Counted from the first letter of the stretch, positions 11,326 through 20,311 are shown. The stretch: DNA of 32,500 bases from Chrysomallon squamiferum (GCA_012295275.1 CM022666.1:8200765-8233264); one strand, 5' to 3'. A program made the numbers and translations. Notes: generated by a model not told the origin, from the letters alone.

Positions 11326-11980
11326 ATAATAATAATAATAATACTAAGCTCACTCATTTAAAATGTATTTGTTTTGTTGATGGTGGGCATGGGAAAAAAA
11401 CTTTGTTTTTCATTTGGAAGAAGATTGATACGTAAAAGTTGTTATTTTACTCCAGATGCATTATTTTCTTTCACCCTGATAACATTTCAGACCTTCAAGC
11501 CCAAAATAAAAATATCCCAAATGTATATAGACATTTCTAGCAGAAGCTAGTCAAAACAATATCCACGAAATGTTAAACAAAGACCCCAAAGCAAGTTAAT
11601 TAACGCAGCGGAATGCGTCCGTTACGTAACGGTCGAAATTTACAGGCACAGCAAGTTTTAGGCGCACCGTCTTTAGACTGTTTCCCAACAGATGAACATC
11701 TGGAGACAGGCGTTATTTTCAGCGGAACATTTCAAACAATTCTGGTATCACCTGTCTGTCGTCGTTAAAACCGTAAAGAGAGCTGTTGAAAAACCCCGGT
11801 GAAAAACGTTAATAGTGGGATAAACCACAGTAAAACAAAACTAGAGGCGCGTTATCCATTTTAAAATCAGTATAATTATTTAAAGTCTTTCGAGAAAATT
11901 AACTCCGTTACATACTTTATCTTATTAGAATCAGGGGTTCTTTTTTAATGGGTTTTTTTTACGTTTTTTTTTTCATTTTA

Positions 11981-12027
<47 letters not shown>

Positions 12028-12257
12028 GTTTGTTTTAGACATTTATATAAAGTAAAACATTTATTTTTGAAATTATAAGAATAATCCAGCATAGCAGAAA
12101 TGTTTCCTGAAATTTTGTCTGTCACATACAAACAGAAATCTTAGATCTGTTCTTATAACTTTTATTTGATGTTTTCCCATTTTCTTAACACAGAATTCAA
12201 ACATTTTTGAAAACCAATAGCTCCTATTTTCTGTGTATTAAAATATCGTGCTATGCT

Positions 12258-12345
<88 letters not shown>

Positions 12346-13210
12346 GTTTTCTTTCAGATTTCTTTTAATATACCATTGAAGAATAAGTACACTGTTTTTG
12401 ATATATTCTTGGGGTTCTTTTTGTCTTTCTTCTTCTTCTTCTTTCTTATTATTATTATTATTTGTTCATATATTTTTTCTAGACATACAAATATGCTATT
12501 AAGACGAGTGTTTCTTGTTGTGATCGCAAACTGTCCGTAACAACACGGACAAAAATCAAAACTGATCGGAAAAGCAACTGTCGAATGAATGCAGTGCTGC
12601 TGGGAAAAAAGGCAGAAATTACTTTCAACCATGTCTGCTTAGCACAATGGGCGAATGAGTGTTTCTGTGTGTGGCATTGCTATGCCTTTGAACGGGAACA
12701 CTTTCGATGGAAAATAGACACAACTAATGCAATTAGAAGACATTTTTGCCTCTTTAAGAGGCACAGACCTTGAAAACAACTGGCAACAGTTGCTGAAAAG
12801 AGCGTATCGACTTCAGCCGAATGTCGCTAAACAAATGTTAGGTATTTTAATGGTCAAGGCAAATGGTGGTGTGCGTGTTGGTTTCCAGGGTTAAGTGAGA
12901 GACAGAGAGTGTCGTGTTCAGTGGATGTGTTGTGAAAAACGCCACAGTGGCAGCTGTAACAGTGATCACAATGGTAATGTAATAGGCTGAAGTGTTTGAG
13001 GTGGGGCAAAAAAACCACACACACCTTTTATATTACGTTTCACACTTAACATTTTCAGAGAATCACACAGCTTAAAAGTAAAATCATTAACAGGGAAAAG
13101 AAAACTTTATTTTTATGCAGTACCGTACATTATTTACATATGTTTACTCTGATTTATTTATTTATCTTATTACCAAACTCATAACATTACGTTACCCCAT
13201 TGTTATAGTG
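11089..13210. other. Intergenic sequence with microsatellites
   Basis: It contains (ATT)n-(ACT)n-(AAT)n at 11247-11344, (ATT)n at 11984-12026 and an 82-bp (CT)n at 12261-12342. The stretches 11345-11940 and 12480-13140 are less repetitive and slightly more GC-rich. No open frame there has splice sites, domain motifs or a family resemblance I can support. Confidence 0.6.
12261..12342. repeat. (CT)n microsatellite, 82 bp
   Basis: An uninterrupted CT tract in intergenic sequence. Ser-Leu or Arg-Glu dipeptide open frames over it are artefacts. Confidence 0.95.
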
Positions 13211-13511
13211 CAGTGATTCCCAACCTTTTCATCAATGCGAAGCCCTATAACATTTTTTAATATCCTGCGGTGCCCCCCCACACACATTTATTTTATTTTA
13301 CCAGGCATGATATCCATATTATCCATGTGCATTGTACGTAGTAATCATTGTAATGTTATTGTAGATGTATTCGTTCTGTCTATTTCATTCTGTCCATCTA
13401 ACTGCCCCCAGTTTCTCCTTTTTTATTTATTAGTTATGTCATCTCTCGCGGAGCCCTTGATGATGCACCGCGGAGCACAAAGGCTCCGAGGAGCCCCGGT
13501 TGGGATCACTG
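13211..13511. mobile_element. hAT-type non-autonomous DNA transposon (MITE)
   Basis: The ends form an imperfect terminal inverted repeat: CAGTGATTCCCAACC on the left and GGTTGGGATCACTG on the right. This is the CAGTG..CCCAACC end type of widespread hAT elements. The flanks are TTATAGTG (13203-13210) and TTATAACA (13512-13519), a decayed 8-bp target-site duplication of the length hAT elements make. At about 300 bp it has no transposase. A 97-codon open frame across it is chance. Confidence 0.75.
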
Positions 13512-13573
13512 TTATAACAGCAGACTGAATGCCGATTTTTGATACAATCAAGGGATTTCATTAATACATGCAA

Positions 13574-13646
13574 GGGGATGTAGCTCATATGGTAGAGCGC
13601 TCGCTTAGCATGTGAGAAGTACGGGGATCGATGCCCTGCATCTCCA
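13574..13646 (+). tRNA. tRNA-Ala (AGC), copy 2, A-box variant
   Basis: A 73-nt copy with intact acceptor, anticodon and T arms and a T5 run just after the gene. It differs from the consensus by G15 to T (CTCATATGG), which alters the A-box purine and the usual 15-48 tertiary pair, and by AAGTA in the variable loop. It may be transcribed less well than its neighbours. It forms the left end of a duplicated block whose inverted copy is at 20312-20801. Confidence 0.9.
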
Positions 13647-13998
13647 ATTTTTATTTATTTTAACATCTATTTTATCTGTATATTTATCTAATAATTTGTA
13701 CATTGAGATTTCCTTAGTGTTAGTTATCCTTAAAAACATATTTAAAATTATATATATATTAAATCTATAAAAATGAAATCTATACAAAGAAATATTTTCT
13801 TATTTTTAAAATATATTTTTTAATCTTAGAATTCAGTAACAAAGGAAGAAAGAAACAGTGTGAAAATGAGAACGTTAGGAGAACGGAACATAAGTAATAT
13901 AAATAAATACATTTTAATTAATGACACAGAGTAATAGATGTAAGAGAGAAGTTTATATCTTCACGGATCAGAGGCAACAAAAGACATAGAGTTGTCAC

Positions 13999-14071
13999 GG
14001 GGATGTAGCTCAGATGGTAGAGCGCTCGCTTAGCATGTGAGAAGTACGGGGATCGATGCCCTGCATCTCCA
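13999..14071 (+). tRNA. tRNA-Ala (AGC), copy 3
   Basis: A full 73-nt gene identical to the consensus except AAGTA in the variable loop. A T5 terminator follows within 10 nt. The 350 bp between this and copy 2 is matched in reverse orientation between the copies at 20312 and 20729, and the gene at 20312 carries the same AAGTA variant. Confidence 0.95.
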
Positions 14072-14172
14072 AATTTTTATTTATTTATTATTATAATTAT
14101 TTTAACAACGATCGACCTCGTTTATATTTTGTTTTCATGCTTTTTATCTTTAATAAAAAATATATATACATA

Positions 14173-14922
14173 CAGTGGTACCGTGACTTTCGAGTTTAAC
14201 GCGTTCCGTGACCGAGCTCATAACTCAAATTGCTCGTATATCAAATCAGTTTTCCCAGCTGAAATTAATTGAAATACCATCAATCCGTTACAGCCCCCCC
14301 CAAAAAACCACCCCAACTTTTTGTAACGTGTTTTTAAATAAGAAAAATGTATGTATAATGACAAATAGTTTATAAAAATAAAATAAAAGAGAATGTAAAT
14401 AAATGAATTGGTAGGGTTTCTACATCTTTTCATAAACAGAGCTCCGCAGCTTACAAACTATTTTTACGCCTTTGGCTGGAGTTACAGCCTTTATCAACTC
14501 CTTCTGCTTCAGTATGGTACATATCGTAAAAGTACTAGCCATGTTAAATACACGCAGACCTCGCTTATATTTTGTATGATTTCATGTTTTAATTCAATGG
14601 ACATCATCCGCTTTTTCTTCTCAACACTGTCCTTTGCCCTCACTTTCTTAGGATCCATGGAAATTTGGCAAAATACTGCAGAAAATGCGAGCACGACACA
14701 AAGGAGATGCTTCCACGGCGAGGTAACCACGCAAAGCAAAAGAGTGAGATGCGGCATACTGGACGGATGTTGTGTTGTTCGTTGCGCCAACTAACGGCGG
14801 CGTATCTGAAGCTCGCTCGTAACTCGGAATTTGGCTCGCAACTCAAATCAAAAACAGATTGTGCGGCTGCTCGTAACTCGAAAAACTCGTACTTTGAGCA
14901 CTCGTAACTCGAGGTAACACTA
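14173..14922. mobile_element. CAGTGGTACC-type non-autonomous DNA transposon (Tc1/mariner/pogo-like)
   Basis: The left end CAGTGGTACCGTGAC and the right end, read in reverse as TAGTGTTACCTCGAG, form an imperfect terminal inverted repeat, flanked by TA (14171-14172 and 14923-14924). Subterminal sequence has repeated forms of CTCGTAACTCGAA and CGAGTTT in both orientations, a pattern seen in many animal elements with this end sequence. At 750 bp it holds no transposase. Open frames of 80-128 codons inside it show no known domain. It interrupts the 5' flank of tRNA copy 4, so it inserted after the tRNA units were duplicated. Confidence 0.7.
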
Positions 14923-15106
14923 TATATAAAATGAAATTAAAAATATAAATGAATAAAGCAATATATATCAATTGTTTCTCATTATTAAAATATGTTTTTT
15001 AATCTTAAAAATCAGTAACAAAGAAAGAATCTCGAACTAAAATAAATAATATATGATAAAATGACAGAAACAATGATAGAGGTAAACAGAGTAATAGAAT
15101 AGAAAT

Positions 15107-15179
15107 GGGGATGTAGCTCAGATGGTAGAGCGCTCGCTTAGCATGTGAGAGGTACGGGGATCGATGCCCTGCATCTCCA
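15107..15179 (+). tRNA. tRNA-Ala (AGC), copy 4
   Basis: A full 73-nt gene identical to the consensus of copy 1, with a long T run starting 3 nt after the discriminator. Its 5' flank (about 14936-15106) is a diverged version of the 5' flank of copy 3, including the shared AATCAGTAACAAAG-type block, showing that gene and flank were duplicated as a unit. Confidence 0.95.
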
Positions 15180-15281
15180 GTGTTTTTTTTTTTTTTTTCG
15201 TTCTTTCATTTTCTTTGTTAATTAATTAACTATGTTATTTACCGATTAACTATGTTGAACTTTACCGATTTAGAAAAGTAT

Positions 15282-15354
15282 GGGGATGTAGCTCAGATGG
15301 TAGAGCGCTCGCTTAGCATGTGAAAGGTACGGGGATCGATGCCCTGCATCTCCA
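15282..15354 (+). tRNA. tRNA-Ala (AGC), copy 5, anticodon-stem mismatch
   Basis: 73 nt, as the consensus except G43 to A (GTGAAAGG), which replaces the outer C-G pair of the anticodon stem with C-A. No T4 run follows within about 40 nt (ATTCTTATTATTATT), so termination may be inefficient. The same GTGAAAGG variant appears in the split gene downstream (16766-16806), so the two are probably sister copies. Confidence 0.85.
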
Positions 15355-15688
15355 ATTCTTATTATTATTAAAAAAAAAAATTCTAATTTATGTTTATCTT
15401 ATTATTATTATTATACCTTTTTTCTTTTCTCTTTTTAAATATATAGAATGAATATATTCTATGTTATAAAACACTTTTCTTTTTCTGATTAAATTGTAAC
15501 CTTTCTAGTTACTAAAGCGATAAGAAAAGAAATAAAAACTGCGTGAAAAGAAAATTAAAAAAAAAAAAAGAATGAAAAAAAGACTGTGAGATAAAGAGAG
15601 GGGCAGACATGAGTATAAAGATATGTAGATATATGCGAATTGGTATCATCACGAAATGATCGGCTAAACTGTTATCGAACAGTAACGA
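15355..15688. other. Spacer between tRNA-Ala copies
   Basis: AT-rich spacer with poly-A and T-rich runs. The stretch near 15510-15600 is a diverged version of the 5' flank of the other plus-strand tRNA copies. No gene is seen. Confidence 0.55.
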
Positions 15689-15720
15689 GGGGATGTAGCT
15701 CAGATTGCAGAGCGCTCGCT
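15689..15720 (+). pseudogene. tRNA-Ala 5' part, interrupted by a LINE insertion
   Basis: The first 32 nt of a tRNA-Ala gene (acceptor strand, D arm and the anticodon stem CTCGC plus one base) break off at 15720. The D loop reads AGATTGCA instead of AGATGGTA, so the conserved G18 was already lost. Joined in silico to 16766-16806 it makes exactly 73 nt, the normal gene length, which shows that a single insertion split it. Confidence 0.9.
15708..15720 (+). repeat. Target-site duplication, left copy
   Basis: CAGAGCGCTCGCT is repeated exactly at 16753-16765. The leading C differs from the T of every other tRNA-Ala copy here, yet it is present at both ends. This is expected if both came from one target site and not from two independent tRNA fragments. 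Confidence 0.85.
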
Positions 15721-16194
15721 ATATTCTGGAGACCAGTTTGGAAATGGATACACTATAGTGATAAATTTACTGAATTTATAGACTTAGATTTTAGAACAGT
15801 TCATCATATAATATATACATATAGTAAATTATATAGATATTGCAAAATCTCATCTAGTATATGTCCAGTGTGTTTGAAGGATGATGAAGATTTGTGCCAT
15901 TTATTTTTGTATTGTGAAGAATTGATGGAATTAATATAATCTTTCATGAAATATGTATTTATATATTTAAGAAAACAGGGTTTTCTCTAGAACAGTTAAA
16001 AAGATTATTAATATTTGGATGTTATCTCAAAATTAAAAAATAGTACAATAGAATTTATTAATATTATTCTTTCAATTTATAGAATATCAGTGTTCAAAAG
16101 GCGTGTAATAGCTCAAATGAAAGGAACAAATATCAATATAATACATTTTTTTAGAAATTATATGTATCAGTGCTTTAAAATCATTCTAAATTAA
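15721..16194 (+). pseudogene. LINE ORF2 C-terminal end, frameshifted
   Basis: The first frame (from 15721, stop at 15937) starts IFWRPVWKW and carries the zinc-knuckle-like motif CPVCLKDDEDLCHLFLYC at 15862-15915 (C-x2-C-x8-H-x4-C). This motif lies downstream of the reverse transcriptase in L1/Tx1-type LINE proteins. Two single-base frame changes restore the expected tail. Near 15930 the frame continues as a segment with FSLEQLKRLLIFGC. At the A6 run 16035-16040 it changes to one with INIILSIYRISVFKRR, ending at TAA 16192-16194. No reverse-transcriptase or endonuclease core is present because of 5' truncation. This copy cannot be active. Confidence 0.75.
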
Positions 16195-16521
16195 TATCGT
16201 ATTCAAAACAAACTTTCAATTTTTATTAACAAATATGTTAAGAACAATATTTTCCTAGAACTAAAAGATGACATACTTATTTTCAAATATCATTTGGAAA
16301 GCTACAAACAATCAATATAGATAAACCATGGAAATGGACAAAAGAATTAATACTATAAAATACTGTAAATATATATGAATATTCCGAATAAATAAGTATG
16401 CATGCATGCGAGTGTGACTGAGTGTGTGAGAGGAAACAGTTTTTATTATTGTTATTTACAGTTTTAATGTTATTTTAATTGTGTACAACTGGTGATTATA
16501 CTAATAAAGATTAAAAAAAAA
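16195..16521 (+). other. LINE 3' UTR and first A-tail
   Basis: AT-rich sequence after the ORF stop, ending TGTACAACTGGTGATTATAC, then TAATAAAGATT and A9. The AATAAA polyadenylation signal is about 10 nt before the tail. A related tail appears at 16965-17110 (plus) and 17194-17300 (minus). Confidence 0.6.
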
Positions 16522-16572
16522 GATTCTCGCTTTGGGTGCGAGAGGTCTCGGGTTCGAATCCCGGACGAGCCC
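16522..16572 (+). pseudogene. tRNA-Pro (TGG) 3' half carried inside the LINE insertion
   Basis: This starts GATT in the D arm. It then has anticodon stem CTCGC/GCGAG closing TTTGGGT (anticodon TGG, proline), variable loop AGGTC, T arm TCGGG-TTCGAAT-CCCGG, acceptor strand ACGAGCC and discriminator C. A T6 run follows, consistent with a Pol III terminator. Everything before the D-stem 3' strand is missing and replaced directly by the LINE A-tail. This is therefore the downstream half of an older LINE insertion site, and it cannot fold as a tRNA. Confidence 0.85.
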
Positions 16573-16752
16573 GTTATTTTTTCCTTTTCGCCTTTCCCAT
16601 AAATAATAACCTATACCCTTTTATTTGTCGATGATTATCAGTTAGTATATTTGTATGTTTTATAAGAAAGCTATTGTTGTTGTTGTTTTAACTATCATCG
16701 AAACAAACTCGAACAGTCTGACATAAGATATAAAAAAAAAAAAAAAAAAAAA
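16573..16752 (+). other. Transduced flank of the tRNA-Pro source locus plus second A-tail
   Basis: About 160 bp of sequence unlike the LINE or the tRNA-Ala flanks, beginning GTTATTTTTTCC and ending in A21. It is expected to match the downstream flank of a tRNA-Pro locus elsewhere in the genome. No gene is seen in it. Confidence 0.6.
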
Positions 16753-16765
16753 CAGAGCGCTCGCT
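16753..16765 (+). repeat. Target-site duplication, right copy
   Basis: CAGAGCGCTCGCT, identical to 15708-15720, directly after the 21-nt A-tail. The next bases, TAGCATG, continue the tRNA-Ala anticodon loop. Confidence 0.85.
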
Positions 16766-16806
16766 TAGCATGTGAAAGGTACGGGGATCGATGCCCTGCT
16801 TCTCCA
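16766..16806 (+). pseudogene. tRNA-Ala (AGC) 3' part, displaced by the LINE insertion
   Basis: Anticodon loop, variable loop, T arm and acceptor 3' strand of the split gene, followed by a T5 run. It carries GTGAAAGG as in copy 5 at 15282, and CTTCTCC instead of CATCTCC in the acceptor strand, a further mismatch. The gene is inactive as it stands because the A and B boxes are now about 1 kb apart. Confidence 0.9.
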
Positions 16807-16964
16807 ATTTTTATTATTTATTTATTTTTTCAAATTTTTTATTACTTATAATTATTTTTACTACTACAACTACTAATAATATTTTTTATTTTTTTTTCTT
16901 TTTATTTTTTGGTGGGAATTAAAAGATTATGTATTTCCTTTAGTAATCTATAGGTAATCAATAT

Positions 16965-17110
16965 CCCACAGCCATAAAAACGTGTAAATGTTTTACTATA
17001 AAATACAATGAATATATGTCTGTTCTAAGTTGATAAGTGTGTGTATTATGTTCTTATATGTTGTTTTATTTTTATTTATTTATATAGTCTGTTGAGTTTA
17101 TTAATAACAT
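16965..17110 (+). mobile_element. Possible LINE 3' tail, plus strand
   Basis: TACTATAAAATACAATGAATAT and the following sequence to TTTATTAATAACAT resemble the 3' UTR of the LINE at 16350-16510. The end (17054-17110) is about 90% identical by eye to the reverse complement of 17194-17252. The sequence is AT-rich, so the match needs an alignment. No coding part is left. Confidence 0.4.
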
Positions 17111-17130
17111 ATATATATGTGTATGTATAC

Positions 17131-17181
17131 TGGAGATGCCGACATCGATCATCATAACTCACACATACTAAGCGATCGTCC
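17131..17181 (-). pseudogene. Decayed tRNA-Ala 3' fragment
   Basis: Read on the minus strand, 51 nt from GGACGATCGCTTAG to GGCATCTCCA align with the tRNA-Ala cluster from nucleotide 22 (GAGC) to the discriminator. There are many substitutions: the anticodon loop is TTAGTAT and the T arm no longer pairs. The 5' 21 nt are absent. On the minus strand the sequence directly before it is the AATAAAATGTTTTTTGGAAA tail of a LINE-like 3' end. Confidence 0.65.
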
Positions 17182-17193
17182 TTTTCCAAAAAA

Positions 17194-17300
17194 CATTTTA
17201 TTAATAAACTCATCAGACGTACACAAATAAATAAAAATAAAACAACATATAACAACAATAAAAATACTAACACACACATAATAAATAAATAAATAAATAA
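17194..17300 (-). mobile_element. Possible LINE 3' tail abutting tRNA-Ala fragment, minus strand
   Basis: On the minus strand, GTGTACGTCTGATGAGTTTA followed by TTAATAAAATG resembles the LINE tail GTGTACAACTGGTGATTATA followed by CTAATAAAG at about 16481-16509. It is followed within about 12 nt by the tRNA-Ala fragment. Together with 17054-17110 it forms an inverted repeat with arms of about 57 bp around the fragment. The upstream end is lost in an (AAAT)n tract. Confidence 0.45.
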
Positions 17301-17628
17301 ATAAATAAATCTATTCCTACAGAAAGAAAAATGAGAAAAAGAAAAAGATGAAGAAACAGTTATGAGTAGATCGATCTACTCCTACTAGAACGAATGCGCA
17401 CAGTGCACTGCTGTAAGTATACATCTACAGAAAACACAGGATCATCAAACTATTCACTGCAGATTATTTTTCCCAAATTACACTTGTAACCAATGTGAAA
17501 ACATACACTTAAACAAACACTTCATTAACATTTTAGTTACTTGATGGTATTAATTTTTTTCTCTGTGTTTGTTTTACTTTTTTTTTTTTTTTTTACTTTC
17601 TCGTATACGCTGAAGGCACTCGTAGAAG

Positions 17629-17689
<61 letters not shown>

Positions 17690-18619
17690 AATCCAACTGT
17701 TTGTAATAAGGTGTTGCAAATTCACCGTGAAACGACCCAGGATACTTACCGTTACTTATCTAAGCGCGGGAAACCTATCAATTGAATCATCTCTTCCATC
17801 AACAAACGTTCACTTAAAGGTGAAAAAAAAGTAACAAGAGAAAAAGAGTTAATTTCTAATAGTCTTAACACGTGCTCTCTGTCAGGTAAACAACAATTGT
17901 TTTCAAAACACGCGGACCTGTTTGAGAACCCGCGAGACTGATAGATGGGCGCGAGGTGTTTTTTGTTCTAAAAAAAAAAAAGAGAAAGATAAAAAAAAAA
18001 AAAAAAAAACGTATAAAAAAAGAAAGGAAAGGAAAGAAAAAAGAAGAAAGAAGAAAGGAGGTAAGACATATAAGGAAGAAAGGAGGGAAGGAAGAAAGAA
18101 AAGAAAACAAAAAGAGACAGGATGGATGATTGAAAGGAAAGAAAGAGAAATGAAAAAGAAAAGTAGAGAAAGAGACAAGTTTAAATGATATTTGGAGAAG
18201 AACCTGAAAATGATTTATTTTGGCAAGTTTTATTTTGTTCTAATTTTAAAATATTCATTATCTTAAACAATTTTTAAATGTGTCTCGTTTATTTTAATAT
18301 GTTCACCATTATGTTTAGATTTATTTTAATGTGTTTATGCACATGTCTTTTTATGTTTTAATTTATTAGTTTTCACTGTAAACAATCCTTGGACTTACTT
18401 TGTATGGTAAAGGTACTATATAAATATGGTATAATATATTCTATATAAAATAAAACAAAATTCAAAAACAAAATTCATCAATCAGATTACATGCTATACT
18501 GTTGGCAGCAGCAACAACAACAACAACACTAAGACTAACTAATATTAAGAACAACAACAACAACATAATAATATATAACGTAAATAACAATAATAAATAA
18601 AATGAAATAAAATAACAGT
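17301..18619. other. Intergenic, poly-A and purine-rich sequence
   Basis: It contains an uninterrupted poly-A of 51 bases (17629-17679), a T run at 17578-17594, and a purine-rich GAAA/AAAG stretch at 17970-18180. Lys/Glu/Arg-rich or Phe/Leu-rich open frames over the purine block are compositional. No gene is supported. Confidence 0.65.
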
Positions 18620-18692
18620 TGGAGATGCAGGGCATCGATCCCCGTACCTCTCACATGCTAAGCGAGCGCTCTACCATCTGAGCTACATCCCC
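18620..18692 (-). tRNA. tRNA-Ala (AGC), copy 6
   Basis: 73 nt, identical to the consensus copy. The first T4 in the transcript's downstream flank is about 10 nt after the gene (GTTATTTTATTTC). Its 5' flank resembles that of the next minus-strand copy (shared ACTT..AAC...TATCTAAGCT on the plus strand), so these two are also unit duplicates. Confidence 0.95.
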
Positions 18693-18901
18693 GTACTTTA
18701 ACCTTCGTTATCTAAGCTTATATTGCATGCCCTAGAATAGCTAAACTAAAACTGATAAAAATTGTATTGAAATATGATAGTCTGTATATCTGTAAGTAGG
18801 TTGTTTGCACCGAAAGGTTCGAATATACTGAGTACAAATGGAACCTCTATTATTTATATCACAAATCAACAAAAGGAAATTGAAAACATAATAATAAAAA
18901 A

Positions 18902-18940
<39 letters not shown>

Positions 18941-19271
18941 AGATACAATAATGCATTTGATATAAGAAAGAAAAATAAATAGCGATATAAATTTGATTTT
19001 CTTTTAAACCAAACATTATTTTATAACTCTTTTCTTTCTTTTACTTTTCCTTGTTCATATTCATTCTTTTTTTTCTTTATTTTTAATCTTTTGAAATCTT
19101 TCTGTTTCTTTTATTATTATTAAATTATTATTATTGTTATTGTTATTATTATTATTGTTTTAAATAGGGTTTTTTCAGGGTTTTTTTTCTATTTTAACAA
19201 CAACAATAATAATAACGATGCTGATCATAATAAATAAATAAAAATATATATATTTAAAAAAACATTGTTAT
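18693..19271. other. Spacer between tRNA-Ala copies 6 and 7
   Basis: It contains an (AAAT)n tract at 18899-18940 and AT-rich sequence. No gene is seen. Confidence 0.6.
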
Positions 19272-19344
19272 TGGAGATGCAGGGCATCGATCCCCGTTCC
19301 TCTCACATGCTAAGCGAGCGCTCTACCATCTGAGCTACATCCCC
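19272..19344 (-). tRNA. tRNA-Ala (AGC), copy 7
   Basis: 73 nt with all stems intact. The single difference from consensus is T47 to A in the variable loop (AGGAACGGGG). A T7 run follows about 9 nt downstream on the minus strand, a good Pol III terminator. Confidence 0.95.
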
Positions 19345-19820
19345 ATACTTGAACATTTATATCTAAGCTAACAGTGCCAGGCACTGATCTGTATGAAACT
19401 AATGAAGTGGTTTTAATCCACTTTACTTCAACATTTAAATCAAATCTGAAATGCTGTCGTTAAAGTTATTTTAAAAATAATAATAATAAAAATAAAAAAC
19501 CCCTCATGGAACAAGCTCATTGAAGACGACAACACTGGTTAACCAGATCTCACTGCTGCTTGGACCCAAAACGATTTAAGATTCAGGGACTCAAATATTT
19601 TACATCCGCGATTCAGCGTTACATGCAGCGTCAAACAGGTAAAATATTATTTTATCTTTCACCGTGCGGTGTGTATTATAATTATTATTATCAAGTTTAT
19701 GTAATATACACAAAATAAAAAAGGAACAAGAGAATCTGAAAAAAAAAAAAGATGCCACTATACACAACGTATTGTATATCAAATTAATAGTTAAGAAATA
19801 GCTTGGTGTATATGGGGATG

Positions 19821-20311
19821 TGATAAATCTTTATCACACGTTCCTTTCAAAACTACCGATAGTTCTCAAAGTCTTTCATGATGCTGCAGTTCTAAATGGT
19901 TCAGTTAAAGGAACATTTTCCTGTTTAATGATAAGCTGAAGGCATTCTCATCTAAAGATGCACTTTCAGTTTTCAGATAAAATTTAAAAAAAAATTCGTT
20001 AACAGATTCCAGTCACATTATGATGTCTAGCCTGGGATAAAGAAACGTATGATGTATATTGTTACTACTACTACTACTGCTGTTGCTACTACTACTACTG
20101 CTACTACTGCTGCTGCTACTATTATTATTATTAATATTATTATTATTAAACATATCAAATCTATTCTTGTCAAATACTGAAATTTTTTTTTTTGATGTTT
20201 TAAAAGAAAATAAATAAAAATCGTTTAATTAGGAAACAACAGGGACACTATGTAAATAAATAGTAAGATCCGTATTTCAGAATTAATATAACAATAATCA
20301 AAAAGCTTTGT
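19821..20311. repeat. Segmental duplication, copy A (3' flank of tRNA copy 8)
   Basis: This stretch and the tRNA next to it match 26711-27283 in the same orientation. Shared blocks include CTTTCATGAT.CTGCAGTTCT, AAAGATGCACTTTCAGTTTT and TAAGATCCGTATTTCAGAATT. They are separated by diverged microsatellite (ACT/GCT at 20064-20135) and small indels. Confidence 0.8.

Larger units (their letters stand above)
15721..16752 (+). mobile_element. 5'-truncated LINE with read-through 3' flank, inserted in tRNA-Ala
   Basis: A 1,032-bp insertion lies between 13-bp target-site duplications. In order it holds a decayed C-terminal reverse-transcriptase ORF (15721-16194), a 3' UTR with AATAAA near 16503 and a short A9 tail, the 3' half of a tRNA-Pro gene (16522-16572), about 160 bp of other flanking DNA starting with a T6 run, and a 21-nt A-tail (16732-16752). 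Two tails with foreign DNA between them indicate read-through of the first polyadenylation site and co-mobilisation of the source-locus flank. The ORF type and target choice suggest the L1/Tx1 group, which is inference. Confidence 0.8.

Noticed and set aside
13235-13528. 97-codon open frame
   Set aside because: It lies almost entirely within the hAT-type MITE and includes its terminal repeat, so it is chance coding.
14408-14907. Open frames of 68-128 codons on both strands
   Set aside because: They lie inside the CAGTGGTACC-type transposon, overlap each other in several frames and show no transposase motif.
15640-15720. Start of the 99-codon frame that includes the LINE zinc motif
   Set aside because: The first 27 codons are tRNA-Ala and its flank read in frame by chance. 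The LINE part starts only at 15721.
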